Shown piece by piece: positions 37,291 through 50,958 of a stretch of 64,000 nt of DNA (the stretch's first letter is position 1; each line of letters begins with the position of its first letter). The DNA is from Xiphophorus maculatus (taxonomy: Eukaryota > Chordata > Actinopteri > Cyprinodontiformes > Poeciliidae): positions 2,386,501 to 2,450,500 of the forward strand of contig NC_036464.1 in the NCBI RefSeq assembly GCF_002775205.1, in the 5' to 3' direction. Made by a program: the position numbers and the translations under genes. The notes under the pieces were generated by a model. That model did no database searches, was not told the origin of the DNA, and worked only from the letters and a program-made list of their open reading frames with translations.

Positions 37291-40024
37291 TCATCCTTTA
37301 CATCATTAGAGCTGGAAAAAGATCAGCTGCTGCTCTGATTGGCTCTTCTTCTCTGCTTCATGTCAGTGTCAGTTGAATGCAGTCAGAGGAAGCTGCATCA
37401 GCTGCTGCACTTCTACTGTCAGGCCACTAGATGGAGACACGGAGACACTTTTACATTCACTGATTCACTGACTGAACAGCAGGAACTATTTTATTTCATA
37501 AACAAACTCTATAAATGGATTATCCAACCAAGAGTAACAATTTAATAATCTGACTGAATCAAACAGATTTTAACGTTAATATTTTTATTTTGAAAGTACT
37601 AACAGGAAACAGCTGGAAGTTGTTGCATCTGACTTTAATGGTGGACAGAAAGTTTGTTCAGAGAAACCAAAGAATCATCAGCTGATCATCGTGATGTTTG
37701 ATTCCTGTTCATCAATAATCAATAATCCTGTAGATTAATCTTCAAACAGATTAAACGTTGATCTGAAATCAGAAGTGAACATTTTCTCCGAACATCAGAG
37801 AAACAAGCAGGAAAATTCCTGAAGACAAAATTCAAGTAGGAAACAAAACAAACTTACAGTTTATTCAGACGGTCCAAAGATCTGAAGAATGAAATGAAAC
37901 TTTATTTTGAAGATGATGGTATGAAATCATGCACAAGAACAAGGAATGCTAAAGGCATTTTTGTACCACAGTAATCTCAACATGTTTGAAAAGGAGTAGG
38001 AAGAAGAAAGAAACTTTTTACTGAATATCTGAACAGACTGAGACCCAACAGAACCAGGAGGCCTCTAAGAACCACTGTCCTTAGCTACAGGTAAAACAAT
38101 TTATATCAGCTAAAATCACAATTAGCAGTCAGACATTTTAAAGATCAGTAGTCTTGATCAACATTACCAAGAGACATAAAAACGTCTCTTTTGTCTTCTT
38201 CTTGTTTCCCTTTTCACAACGTTGTTCTGCTAACTTCTCTTCCTGTTAGTCGTCCAGTCAGGGTGAGCTGCATGCCACCGCTCTGAGTCGTTTCATTTCA
38301 TTTATCTGGATATTAACCTCCAGAGAAATCTTCATTTCTACTGCCTGAGGTTTCTATAACAGTGAGCTGGTCGTTTATTCTGTTAAACTTATTCTCATCA
38401 TTTTATTTACATTTTTTTAATAGAAACACCGCAATTGTGAAAATCGGAAAGGATTTTTGCAGATTTGTAATGTTTTGTTTCAGGCTGAACAAATAAACAT
38501 CAATGTCTATATTTTTCTTCAACATTTATTGTAAAATGTTTTTAGTTTTGTCTTCTCGACCCACTTCTGGTACCAGTTAAAATGCATCCATCGTGTTTAC
38601 CCAGCTCTCCTTACTGGTCCGGTTCGGCCCACTGACTTCAAACCACAAACCTCAGGATCAGAGATTCCCACAGCATGACACCTGCTTTACCGTGCTTCAG
38701 AGGTTTGGATGAGTGTTGATTCATCTAAGGCAGAGAAATTATCTAGTTTTAAACTGATGAAGATTTTTCTGCTCATTAAACCACAAAGACAGAAAAGAAG
38801 AACAAAGGAAGAGAAAATTCATATTTTTACTCAAAGTTAAACCAAAGATTCCTGTAAATACAATAACATCCATTTAGTAACGTTATATTCATTTCAGTAT
38901 TTACAGAGTAAACAAAAGGCTTTCAGGAATGTTGCAGTGTTTTTAGTCCAGGAGCTTTGATCCCTTTAAAAAATCCTTAATTATCATTAAAATGAACATT
39001 AATCCAACTCATTTTACATCCATTATTACTGGAAAAAAAAACAGGATTTAACATGTCAAAATATATCAGAATTTACTACAAAACTAACTTTTAAATCAAA
39101 TTCAAATATTTAGGATTGGTCCCATAAATGTGCAGATTTAAAGTTCAGAGATTTTCTGACCTAGGAGAGTTAAAGACGCTGCAACATGAACCAGGAATTC
39201 ATCTTTAGAGGCTTTTATCAAAAATTAAAGGTTTTTATTCCAATTTTAGGATTCAATCAGTAGAAAAACTCTGATAGTTTGAACCCTGAACCTGATGTTG
39301 GTCTGAAATCTGGCTGGGAAAAGTGACGTTTTATGGAATATCAGGAAGTAAACAGGAAATAAATAAATCTATTATTGGTTGTTTTCAGGATGTTTGATGA
39401 TAAACATGAACGCAGCAAAAACAAAATATTACCAAGAATTTCTGTCTAGTTCTTGTGTAAATATCTTAGTGCACTTGAAATATGATTAAAGTAACTTTCC
39501 AATGTAATATAGGAGATTAATTTAAGGAAACAATTTAACAACGAGTTACACCAGCTGAGTATTTCACTAAAATGTCTGTCATTCAGTTTAAAACTATCAA
39601 TATCTTGCTGAAAATGTACGTGTAAGTTAGTTTTGTCTGATGTCCAGTGAGACGTTTGGACCAGAAACCAGACAGAAATCCTTGGTGATATTTGGTGTTT
39701 TTGAGTGTCTGGTTCTCATTATGGCTGTTGAACATCAGAGAGGAACAGTTATTACCAACCACAGTTTCTCCTGCAGTTCAAAATGATTTCCGGTAGAAAA
39801 ACATCCACTGGAGTTCAGGAAGCTGTGAAAAACTCGATTTCAACGTGTAAACAGGTCAGATTAGATCTACATGTGATCATGAAACTTTCTGCTGCGGCTT
39901 CAATCTGATCACTTTCACTTCCTGGTCGTCTGAAAAAGCCAAAGCAGCCAGTGACTCAGCATCACCTCTGCTTTTAAAAATAATCTGATTCCGTCCGGCT
40001 CGGCTTCCTGGCCTGCACTGGCAG
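37291..40024. other. Intergenic region downstream of slc22a15
   Basis: Mostly AT-rich, unassigned sequence. It contains one LINE-tail-like repeat (annotated separately) and a CTCF-like word CCACTAGATGG at 37424-37434. No coding exon is recognised. Confidence 0.5.
37887..38015 (-). repeat. LINE-like 3' tail (fish retroposon fragment)
   Basis: Read on the minus strand, it holds CTCCTTTTCAAACATG and then ends GGCATTCC...TCATACCATCATC...AATAAAGTTTCATTTC, the style of a truncated fish LINE 3' end. The word TGTTTGAAAAGGAG is shared with the block at 53740-54370. The clade is not certain. Confidence 0.4.
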
Positions 40025-40038
40025 CCACCAGGGGGCAG
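40025..40038 (+). promoter_or_regulatory. Strong CTCF-type motif
   Basis: CCACCAGGGGGCAG matches the CTCF core consensus CCASYAGRKGGCRS. It lies about 430 bp beyond the slc22a15 stop codon. Confidence 0.45.
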
Positions 40039-40471
40039 TAGAAGCTTGATTCATATAAAACGCTTCATGGAAAATATGAAACATCACTTGATCCATCACT
40101 TGAGCCGCCATTAAACCGCGTTACATCACCGCTTTCACTGAAAGCGAAAAAAGTTTCTCTAACGGATCAGAACCACGACCCGGTCCCGGCTCAGATTAAA
40201 GCTCTGCTCCCAGCAGATCACGTTTCCCAGCTGATCATCAGCTTCTGGGTTCAGTGAACTTTGACCTGGCTCTCTGGCCACAGGAATGTTTAAAGTTTGT
40301 GCTTCACTTCCTGCCAGCGGCAGCAACATCTGGACTGAAGCCAGGAGAGAAAAACCTGAGAGGAACCGAGGAGAACCCTGCAGGCGGCGACCCGGAGACT
40401 CCCCGTCTTAAAGGGACGGTACGCCGCTCTGAAGCGGCCGCTCCCTCTGGACCGAAACGAAGACCAGAGCT

Positions 40472-43400
40472 TCACTTGTGGTTTGATTTCAGTTTCTCCT
40501 CTTCGTACAGCAGAGCCTGCAGAGAGAAACGAGACACTGGAGATAAAAATCTGGGTGTTTAATCTGATGACGATTTGAAGGGTTCTGGATCTGCAGCATC
40601 ACCTTGTTCTCCAGAACCCGGCTGCCGCTCGGGCCGCTCAGCTCCTCCAGAGTGTCGGCTGCAGGTCTGTTCAGGGTCTCGGGCAGCAGGAGGCCCAGGC
40701 AGCCTGCAGACAAACCGCTCAGGCAGAACACGGTGAAGGGCATGGAGGCGTGGAGCGCGCGCTGAAACACAGAGACGGTTTCACTACAGCAACACCTGAG
40801 GGACAAAAATACACTGACCTTTAAACTCCTGACCTTTAAACTCCTGACCTTTACGGGATAAATTACACGTTTCCAGTTTAAACCTGAAAACTGCATTTAA
40901 ATAGAAGAAGAAGTTTTTTCTAATAGTGTCTAAAAACTTTTGACTGATGACTAAAAAATGATTGAATCTAAATATTTACAGTGAAAATCTAGAAGCTGTG
41001 AATCTTTTGTCTAAAGATTCTGCTTTTGGTCTTCATCACCGTTTCCCTGAAGGCAGCAGTTCATGCAGATCTTTAACGAGTCGCCAACAGCAGTCAAAAC
41101 TTTATATTTCATGACTTTCTATCATTTTCTAACAATCCAGGCAACTTGTTTGATTTCACTTCAGTGATTCCCAACTGCTGCGTCTCGGTTCCTCAAAGTT
41201 AAATCTTTCTATGTTTTTTAGTTTTGAGGTGAAAAACGGATAAAACTGTTTATATCTGCAGTTCTCAGAGGCGCCACTAGGGGTCGTCACATGCTCAGGG
41301 TGCAAATGGAGCGGAAAGTCCCGAGGTTCTGTTTAAATGGGTAGATTCTTGGGGATTTTTCACCTCAGGTCAAACATTGTGCTGCAGTTTAATGAGATGT
41401 TAAAGTTATCTCTGAGGAAAGGTCGACGAGTGCAGCGGCTTCAGATGGAGGGTGTGGTCGATTGTTTACATAAACATCTCCATGGCGACGCTGTCCTGAC
41501 ACTAGAAACGTTACTGTGGTTCAGTTTTCAGCTACAATCATGTAGCAGCTGCAGCTGCAGCGTAAATTCATGTTCAGGCAGCTTCCACTCGGCATCTCTG
41601 CAGCCAAACGCTTTCTATCTGGTGCAGCCCACGCTGCTGTCCTCCTACAGCCATGTTTCCAATCAGAACGACGGTCAGACTCCATCAGAGGCCAGCGGGT
41701 GAGTCATGAAATGACTTGATGGAATTCAGACGACCAACGCCCTGAAAAATCTGAAACGGGCTGGAAGGAGGAGTTCGGTTCTGAACTATGTTCTCTGTGA
41801 AGCGGCTGTCAGAATGCAGCAGAGAGAAACCACAGAATTACATGGTGTCAAACACACTCCTCTCATTTAAAACCAGCAGTCAGAATGTTATGAGGGGAAT
41901 GACGAAGCTGAACCTGACTGGGCTCATGTCTCTGCATGCTGCCAGTTAGCAGAGGAAATGACCTGAAAATAACTCTTTGCACTGAGTTGCTGGAAACATT
42001 TGATGTCAGACAAAAACTGATTGTAAAAATAAATATTAAAGTGCGTTTTGACTCTGGAAGAGGAACCTCAGCTCTGGTCGATCACGAACAGACAGTTTCT
42101 AACTTCCTCTGGTCCATTTTAAGGATGTTATGAAAGTCTAAGAAGTGGAAATGTTTAAGAAAGTTTTCCATTACTGCAAGACGCGTTTGTATATTTTTAT
42201 ATTTTCCCTTGAATCAAATCCTCCGAGTGAAAAATCACCGTCACACAAACATGTTTGGGTTTATTTACAGGCATCTCCTGGTTTTCTGAACCATAAAATT
42301 AGCATCTAATCCTTTTTACCCATTTTAATAACTTTATTTAATAGCTATATCAAAGCATTAGCATTGCTGCTGTTATATTTAGCAGCTTCTTAAAGGAAAC
42401 ATCGGCTGTTGGAGGTCAGATCCGGTTCAGTTATTTAAGTAACTCAAATATGCAGTAAGCCAAAACCTTGGGTGTTAGCATGCTAACAATAGCAGCATTG
42501 TTATGATGTTGAGTCATTAAATCATCTTTCCTCTGAACTCTGAAGTCAATGTTGCCACTGCTGGAAACTGATGATTAACCTGCTGCTTCAGTCACTGAAA
42601 ATAAGGCGTGGTCATCAAGAAACGCTGGACAACATCCAATCAGTCGCATTTATTACAGAGATCACAAAGAGAGAAAGAGAAAGAGAAGGGGAGCGAGAAA
42701 GAGATAATTAGAGACAGAGATAGAAAGAAAGAGTTAGAGAAAGAAAAATATAGAGATGTACAAGGAGAGAGAGAAAAAAGAGAGATGGAGAGAGAAAGAT
42801 ACAGGAAGGAAGAGAGAGAAGAAGAGATAGATTTAGAGAAAGACTCTATGACCTCTGACCCCTCCTGCAGCCTCTGCAGCATTTAATGATGAATGCAATC
42901 TGACATGCTGCAGCAAAGATTCAAAATGGCTGCTCAGCCCGGTCCAACATCCTGTTCTACTACCAAGGTCCAAAGAGTTCTGGATTTCTCACTTTGAGCT
43001 CACATCCCAGTATGAAAAGGTTCAGCCCCAGTATAAAGCCTGACCCTGTTATACTGGGAGTTTCAGTGCAGAGAAGCAGAAAGCATGACAGAAACCGAAG
43101 AGGAAGAAACACTTCAGTGGTTTTCTTCAGACTTAAACAAACAAAATACTGAAACTAAAAGCAGACGATCTGCAGTAGAACCGGATCAAACATCGGCTTC
43201 GTTTTCCCTGAAGAACCGACCAGAACTCACCATGGAGGGAACAAACGGCGCCAGGATTCCTCCGACTCGGCAGGACATGGAGCACACTCCCAGCCCGGCG
43301 TTCCTGCAGCACAAACGGCTCGTTTAACCTCTGACCCCACCCAAACCCAGCCCAGGTGTGGCTGAACGCCTCCAGGTCACCTGATCACAGTCGGGTAGAG

Positions 43401-46400
43401 CTCTGAGGTGTAAACGTAGGCGATGTTGAACGCAGCGCTGACCATCAGCTTCCCCAGCAGAGCCAGAGACGTGATGCTCAGCAGAGACCCTGAGAGGAGG
43501 AAGGAAAGGAGGAAGGAGGGATGGAAGGAGAGGAAGAAAAGAAGTCAAGTTTATTTGTACGTCACATTTCAGCAACAATTCAGGTCAAAGAACTTTACAT
43601 GATAAAAACATCATTCAGTCACCAGTTATGAACAAGCAACAAACATTACATCAAAATCACACAAATGTGTTTACCAATGTTACATTTATTACTAATCAAA
43701 GGCAAGAAGGAAGGAATAAAAGGGAAGGAGGGAATGATGGATAAAGAAAAAAGGAGTAATAATGAAAAAAGGAAAGCAGTAAGAGAGGAAGATCACACAG
43801 AGCTGACAGAAGCTAAACGAACATCTGATGACAGGAAGGTTCTGTCGGCTTCTGAATAATTTATTAAGAGGAACCAACATCCTGGACCTCAGATGGCCCT
43901 CTCTCCACTTCATCATCATCTTCAGACCTGAGGAGGTCTGAGCCGTGTCCACCTGCAGCAGCAGGAACCGGAACCTCACCTGAGTTCTCTGGGATGAGCG
44001 TGGTGCAGAGGCAGGCGGAGCCGGCCAGGAACAGGAAGCTGGACATGCTCTTCCTCCTGCCGGCCCTGGAAACAGGAAACCAGCAGCAGATCAGCAGCAG
44101 GAGCAGCAGAGGAACCGTCTGCTGCTCCTGGAGCCCTGGAGGGCTCTGGCTGCAGGCGCCGGTCCGGCTGCGACCGGAGCCTGCAGGCGTGTCGGCCTCT
44201 CACCAGCTCTTATTGATGAAGTAGATGCAGAGCGGATAGGCCGGCAGCTCCACCAGGCCGTACATGGCCACGTTAACGAAGCGACTCCCCGACGTGGCGC
44301 TGGCTCCCAGGGTGAGGCCGTAATACACCAGACTGCAGCAGTACCTGCAGCACGTACACACACACACATACACACACACACACACACACAGGTAGAGTCT
44401 GAGGCGTAACCTGAGATCTGCTGAATGGGTCTCAGTTCCAGCTTTTACTATCAGATCAGGAACATTGAGCTCAGATGGAGCTGGAAGAAAATCAACGCTA
44501 CAGAAAAACGTTCGCTGTCGTGTTTTTGACCAGGCTGAAAATACGAACTCTGCTCGTCTCAAAGGACATTTAGCTTTTAGATCCACACCCTGCTGACATC
44601 ATGTCATACAGCAGATGATGTCATTGAGATGAACCCTAACAAGATGTTTCAGTCCAACCATCTGCTAGAAAACAGCAGCAAGAAGAGAAGAAACTGGAGG
44701 CATGTTGGAAAATAAATGAATTTATAAATGAAAAACGAACATTTACGAAGCATTAATGCCAGGCTGAGAAAAAAAGAAACTTAGGAGCCTAAAGTCACAT
44801 TACTGCAGAAAGATTTGTCTCAATTATACAGGAATGAAGTCGTATTATAAAAAATAAAGTAAAAAGTAATTAAGATAAAGTCATATTACCAGAATAAAAT
44901 ACGACTGATTCAAGACTAAACTCATATTATTACAATAAAGTCTCAATAATACGAGAAATAAACAAAAATAGTAACAGAAGAAAAAGTAATAAGAATAAAT
45001 TCCTTAAGTAATTTTAAAAAATCACAATAATAAGAGAAAGTCATATTTTATAAAGTAAAACTAAAATATTGTCTTTAGAGGTAAAAACAGATTTCCTGAA
45101 TCAAAAACTAAAACTTGTCTCAGTTCCAGATCAGAGGTTCATTTATCTGGACTGAGGGTTAAAACGGCCCAACAGAACCGGCGGTCCGATACTCACCACA
45201 CGTACATGAGCACCATCGTCCTGAGGCGCAGGACCGGATGGACCGCCAGCTGCAGGACGCCGCCCCGCCTGCTCACCGGGCCGCCGGGCTTGGCGGCGCC
45301 GACCCGCTGCAGAACCAGGTTGGTGGCGTTGCTGCCGTTCCTCACCGCCATGTAGCGCAGAACCTCACATTACAAACAGAAACATGTTTAAATTCAGTCA
45401 GAAAAGCTATAAAAACAAGAAACCTGCAGAGTCATCGGGTTTGTCCTGAAGAGGAAATGAAATCTGAGATCAACTTTATCCGCCTATAAAACCTCAGAGA
45501 CTGTTTTTAGTTTTACTCTGGACGGAACCGCTGAACCCAAATCATCCAGGGACAAACGTCCCGACTCGTTTTGATCACTGATCCAGCCTGTTCTAAATAA
45601 ATTAAATAATAGCTAAATAATTAAAGAAGAAATATGTAAGAAAATTAAATATTAAGAGAAATGAAAAGAGAAATTTTATTTTTAATAAATATAATAAGAA
45701 AAAGAACAAAGAAATGTAATATGCAAATAAAGCTAAAGAGAACTAAATAAAGAAAACAAAACTAAACAAATACATCAGAAATTATAGAATGGATAGCTAA
45801 ATAGGGGACAAGTTAAAAACTAAATAAGACATGTGTAACAAATTGATGAATATATAAGAAAATTCAACTGGAAAGAAACAAAATTTAGAAACTCGTGTTT
45901 CTGAATGTATTTAATTGTTTTTATCTTGCAGAGATGATCAGCATAAATCAATATGAACTGAGTGAATCAGCCAATCAGCTGAGCAGTCCGGAGACTCTGA
46001 TGAACATCAGGGAGGTTTGCTGCAACGCCGCGCCCTCTGCTGCAGCTGCTGCCACGTTTGGCTCAATAAGACAGAAAAAAGCAAACAGATGCATTGTGGG
46101 AGTTTTAGTTTGTTGGGTCAGAAGTTAAACTGCTCCAGTTTGATGATTTCTAATGTTATCATTAAAAAGAATGCAGTTAAATCTGGAATCCACCGACAGA
46201 CCCTCAGAAGGCGTAAAGAATGTCTGGCTGGAAGCAATCCTTCCCATAATGCCTTGCAGGACGCAAACAGACGACCCGGGTCAGAAACACAAGCCTTTGA
46301 GTGAGGAAACAAATCCCTCATTCTGCTCCAACGCCTCAGAGTTCAGCAGAAACACCTTCGAGACGCACGCTTCCAGGGAAACCATGGCAACGAGTCAGGA

Positions 46401-49400
46401 GACACACACACACACACACACACTCCTGCTGTAGGACGAGGACGCCTCTGACCCAGGACGATGATAAATCTGAACGCTGATGCAGCCGTCTCTCCTCAGG
46501 ACTGACAGATTATCCCATCAGAGCTGAATTTGTCTCAAACAGGAAGTGACATCACTCCCTCAGATTACTGCAGTCAGCTTCAGCCACAGACCAAAACCAC
46601 AAAACTCACAGGAAACTCCCCACCCACCTTCAGAACAGCTGTGATCCAGTAGCCGGGTTCTGAGGTATCAGCGGCCATGTTGGAACTTCCAGTGTTGCAT
46701 TCAATGACAGTTGGGAACAATAACCGCTCCTCATTCTCTCAGCTCTTTTTTAGAATGAGGAAATGCCGAAATAACGACAATGTCTCTGAGATTAGTGCAG
46801 AGGAAGTGATGTCAGGATGTGTGTGCAGAGGAAGTGATGCGTCTGCAGGTGTCCTTACCTCTTCGGCTCGCTCCGTCTGTCCCTGAGAATAAAGCCAGCG
46901 AGGAGATTCTGGAAGAGTTCTGCAGGAAAACACAGACGGGACGCACTAATCAGCAACAGATATTTCATCTGCAGGTTTTATTCTATGAAAAAATCTCACA
47001 GCATCACCGTTTGTCGATTTTCTGACGATACAATGGCAGGCAAAACTATTCAAACCCACTAAACTTTTCCATATTTTGTCTTTCAGTTTTTATTCAATGT
47101 TTTATTTGTAAAAAATGTTTTGAATCATATAATTTTCTTTCTATTTCACAGTCGTATTACACTTTGTGTTGGTCTGTCACATTAAAATCCAATTAAATAT
47201 ACTGCTCAAAAAAATAAAGGGAACACTTTAAGTGTGAAACACCTGTTTAAGTGTTCCCTTTATTTTTTTGAGCAGTGTATATTTATGGTTGTAATGTGAC
47301 AAAATATAGAAAAATTAAAGGGGTATGAATACTTTTGAAAGCTTTTTATTAAGTTGCATTTAATCTGAAGCATTTTTGAACTGAACTGAGTTGTGAGGTC
47401 GTCTCCTCTGAATATCTGTGATAAAAACAGATCAGAGCTGAAACCAAACATGTTTGCTTCACACATCAGTTTATCTTCTCAGCTGCAGCAGCTTCATCTC
47501 CGTTCAATCAGATTTTATTTTCATGCAGGCATGTTTCATCTCCTCTGACACATCAACATGCAGCACAAATAAACTTTACAAATGAAATTAACCCAGAAAC
47601 ACATTTTAATGCTGATGTTTCAAACGTGGCTGAAAGAAACTTCAGCTTCCTGGACTTTAACCTCCAACCTTCGTCCTGTCCTGATCAACCTCAACGTTAT
47701 TTATAGAAAAGAGGAAGCCAGAGTGTTGCTCTGGTTTCTGCAGAGACTTTAAGACGACGACTATAGATAAATAAATCATAATCAGGATTAACTCAGCAAT
47801 GATTTAGCTAATTATTTCTGAAGGAAGATCAAACCTTCAGAGAAGTTCATCTCACCTCTGAGCATCTCAGAAATCTGCTCCTCCAGAGTTGTACTTTTTA
47901 AGGAGAAGTGTTTCAGCTGCTTTCTTCTCCAGATCTGAAGCTGCAGCGACCAACACTTTCTCTCTCTCTGTTAGTGTTTAGTTTACTCTGACGTTGTTGA
48001 GGAAAGCCCAGATCAGTTCCACTACCTGCAGAGGATTTCCTCCTCCTCCTCATGAGTTTATGACTGAGTTTTAAACAGAAACCAAAACAGATTTGATAAA
48101 TTCCCCAGCCTGATCCAGACCTTCAGTCACTCCCTGCCGTCATTCATGACTCACTGAAGGTCAGAACAAAAACTTTGTGGTTTATAAACTCTGCAGATGT
48201 TCCTCTTTCAGGTTCACTTCCTTGTTCTATAGAAAGGATCTTTTGATTTGGTTCAGAGCTCTGTCAGGACTTTTCAAGGAGTTCCAGGTGACCCATTATG
48301 CCTCCTTGAACAGATTAGGATTTCAATTTTTATACAAAATTATTCTTAGATAGTCAGGTTTTTATCTGCTCAGTTCTGCCTATTTTGAGCTGTTTAGGGG
48401 TCTCTGTCACTTTAAATCCACATAACCTGCTGCTGGCCACGCCCCCAGCTCAACGTTTACACTTGTAAGTGAAAATATCCCCAAACAGATGTGCAATTAT
48501 ACAACCATATATCTCTGAAAAGCGTCAGTAGAACCTGCAGCAAATTGTTTCTGGATGCCAAGTCAACAACAAAACACTTCTCATTTCCAGCAGCCATTGT
48601 ACAGCAGTAAACCCAGCTGACCAAACATGCTGGAGCTCAGTCTGGGTTGCTAGGTAACAGGTGTAGCTATTCTGGGGTTGTAGGTTTGATCATTTATCCA
48701 GACACCAAAAAACATTAAATTATTGCCTTGGTGATTTTTTAAGCGCTTGGGATGTTTTTAGAAACAGTTCAGACCCAAATGGAAGTACAAAAATTTACAA
48801 ATGTGAATTTTGCGTAATAGTTTGAACTTCATGCTAACCTTAGACTTTTAAAGTAAAAATTTCAGATTTTACTCAAAATACTAGCTTAGCTTCATAAATT
48901 CTTAGCTTATTATAAAAGGAAGTTGACATTTCAAATTCAAATACTTTATTAATCCCAAAGGGAAATTAAACCATTATGCAGCTGAGTTTCTACTCACACA
49001 GAGAGCAGAAAGAACAGGACGCCGGAGGAGTTGGCCACCATGGCCAGAGTCCTCCAGGGCCGGACAAAGTAGCCCAGCGCTCCGAACAGAGCAATGCCGA
49101 CGGCGAAGATCATGCTGGTCAGCGTCCCTGCAGAGACAAGCAGCTGCAGCTAACAGAGTCTAGGCAGCAGGGCGAGCGAGCGGGTCAGCGGCGCCGTACC
49201 GGTCATGGCCCAGTAGGACTTCCCCACGTACTCCTGGGTGAGGACGAAGCAGACGAGGCCGATGCCGCCGTTCATCAGCCCCACCAGGAGCCGAGAGGCG
49301 GCAAAGACCTCGTAGCTGGGCGCCAGGGCGGTGAGGTAGCCGAACATCACCTCAAAGAACAGACCTGGGGGGCAAAGGGGGCGGAGCATGAGGAGGAGAA

Positions 49401-50958
49401 CCCAACAGAGCCTGGAGGAGGCGCATAATTTAATTATTGATATCTGAAATAAATGCTTCAGATTGTCAGTAATTGATTGTATACGTCTTGGATTAAAGTC
49501 TCCATTAAACTTAATAATAAATCATTTACAGTAGTCAGAATGTAATTAGACTTGTCTTAATTATTAATACATCTAGTCATAAACCAATTTCAAATATCTG
49601 GAACATAAGTGTGGTGAAGCAGATTTTATGCTAAAACTGCCTGCCGTAGCCTCCTGGTTACACAGAGTGCTGCTGGAGTAAAACATCCCAGCTATGTGAT
49701 GATTAAAGCTCTCCGAGTGAAACTCCTCCACCTCTGATCCCATCTGCTTGTTCATTCCTGCAGGAATTCATTGAACCTTCAGGCTGATTCCTGACACACT
49801 GGGATACAGCGTTGCAGGCTGTTGCAGGTTGGGAGCAACGCAACAACCTCAGGCAACGGTAAAGCAACAAGCAACCCTGATCCTGCTGGTCACACTGAAG
49901 GAAAACCAACCGGATCCCCGTTTTCCCTCACCTGTCAGGTAGACGGGCCTCCGTCCGATCCGATCAGAGAGCGGCCCGAAGACGACATTCCCCACCAGCA
50001 GCCCGGTGAAGAACAGCGACCCGGCCAGGCTGACCTTATAGGCCTGCTGTCTGATGAGGACCCACTGAGGCGCACAGGGACAGGAGGAAACCCGTTAAAG
50101 CCTCAGTGTTTTACTTCCTGTCTGTGGACGTTCGGCTTTCCAGACCTCCGTGACGATGGAGTCCACATCCTCCGTGAAGATGACGTGCTGCTGCAGCTCC
50201 CGGTGGCCGGACGAACCACCGTCCTGCTTCTCGACCCGATACTCTGGTGTGTATCCGACCAGAACGATCAGCATGGACTGGCAGGCCATGTAGACCTGAA
50301 ACACAGAAAACCAGAACATACTCCAACAACACGGAGATTTAAAGACAAGCAGCAAAAGCAGTGCTTGCCACTTTCTTCAGTCAGAGGCTTCATCAGATTG
50401 ATTGCAACACTGACTGCTCACTGCATCAACATCATACCAACAGAACCAGTTTTCTTCCAGAATTTTATGCTTTTTAATTTAAGACACTGAGCCTTAATAC
50501 AAACTGTTCTTAGGTTGTTACATGACTCAGATCTTCTTGACTGAAATTAAACTGTTCTGCTGGTTTATAAAGCTTTAAATCGGTTTCATTTACCTTCATA
50601 AGGTCACATTTTAGACTGAAACGTTCATAAAACGGACACTTAGAATAAATTGACCCATTCTTATAACCTACACGACCTTATAGGTTTGTGGTAAACTCGC
50701 CAACAGTCTGAAGTATTTATGGAAGATTCATTTTCACACCAGGCTCAATATTTGTTGTTGTTTTGGGCTCATTCTGAAAGCCACGTAGCGCTGCAGCTAG
50801 TGCTAGCAGAGAGTTTCCTGTCTGGTTTTTTTCTATTTAATCGCTTAAAATATAAATATTTAAAGGTGACGAACCTGCGCCAGAACCAGCACGGTGACCG
50901 CCCGCTTCTGGTACGGCCCAAACTCTCCAACCGTGTGGAAAGCAGTCTCTATATCCAT
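40472..50958 (-). CDS. slc22a15: SLC22A15-like organic cation/zwitterion transporter, complete 13-exon gene
   Basis: Thirteen coding exons with consistent phases give a 500-aa protein: 50958-50875, 50295-50146, 50064-49932, 49364-49200, 49127-48998, 46919-46859, 45363-45197, 44344-44204, 44065-43980, 43489-43381, 43303-43231, 40761-40603 and 40516-40472. All introns are GT-AG; the acceptor of exon 7 (TGTGAG) is weak. It starts [17 protein letters not shown] and has the MFS signature [14 protein letters not shown], the SLC22 motif [22 protein letters not shown], and [11 protein letters not shown] before the last helices. It ends LLLPETLN, an acidic stretch and [13 protein letters not shown]. 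These segments align in order with human SLC22A15 (547 aa, recalled). Known role: a 12-helix plasma-membrane carrier of zwitterions and cations such as ergothioneine and carnitine. The first extracellular loop (exon 2) has no Asn, so it lacks the N-glycosylation sites of the human loop. If the exon 12 donor is not used, an alternative C-terminus runs to 40489. Introns carry repeats listed separately. Confidence 0.93.
42655..42845 (+). repeat. Long purine (GA/GAAA) tract in slc22a15 intron 11
   Basis: About 190 bp of almost pure AG on the plus strand (polypyrimidine on the gene's strand), built from GAGAAAGA-type words. It creates a meaningless Arg/Glu/Lys-rich frame. A further GGAA-rich tract lies at 43490-43545. 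Confidence 0.85.
44355..44391. repeat. CA microsatellite next to the exon 8 acceptor of slc22a15
   Basis: A near-pure CA repeat ending about 10 bp upstream (gene sense) of the acceptor at 44345. It forms the polypyrimidine-poor TG tract before the splice site. Confidence 0.9.
46401..46423. repeat. CA microsatellite
   Basis: Short pure CA run in slc22a15 intron 6. Confidence 0.9.
47031..47343 (-). mobile_element. Old non-autonomous Tc1/mariner-like element (internally deleted)
   Basis: The right end reads GGGGTATGAATACTTTTG and the left end GGCAGGCAAAACTATTC, inverted versions of each other. The inside carries TTTTTCTATATTTTGTCACATTACAACC in pieces, sequence I recall from common fish Tc1-like terminal repeats. 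No transposase remains. It sits in slc22a15 intron 5 and is split by a younger element at 47200-47279. Confidence 0.6.
47200..47279. mobile_element. Palindromic TIR-only Tc1-like element nested in the older one
   Basis: Two inverted arms of about 29 bp (CTGCTCAAAAAAATAAAGGG... and its reverse complement) are separated by only about 20 bp. The element is bordered by TA, the usual Tc1/mariner target. It is a minimal deletion derivative consisting of little more than its terminal repeats. Confidence 0.75.
48290..48680. repeat. Possible dispersed repeat in slc22a15 intron 5
   Basis: Segments such as CTGCTGGCCACGCCCCC followed by AGCTCAACGTTTACACTTG, and GTCAGTAGAACCTGC, resemble a common dispersed fish sequence. 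The ends are not defined and I cannot name a family. Confidence 0.3.
48932..48970 (-). repeat. LINE 3'-tail-like fragment
   Basis: On the minus strand AATTTCCCTTTGGGATTAAT then AAAGTATTTG, a tail shared by many fish retroposons. A second copy lies at 59731-59772. Confidence 0.45.

Noticed and set aside
41337-41702. Plus-strand 121-codon frame in slc22a15 intron 11
   Set aside because: Low-complexity Ser/Cys composition, no domain, no supporting splice sites.
42608-42886. Arg/Glu/Lys-rich 92-codon frame
   Set aside because: Translation of the GA simple repeat.
49822-50490. Plus-strand 222-codon frame
   Set aside because: Antisense to slc22a15 exons 2 and 3, whose splice sites and protein match are clear.
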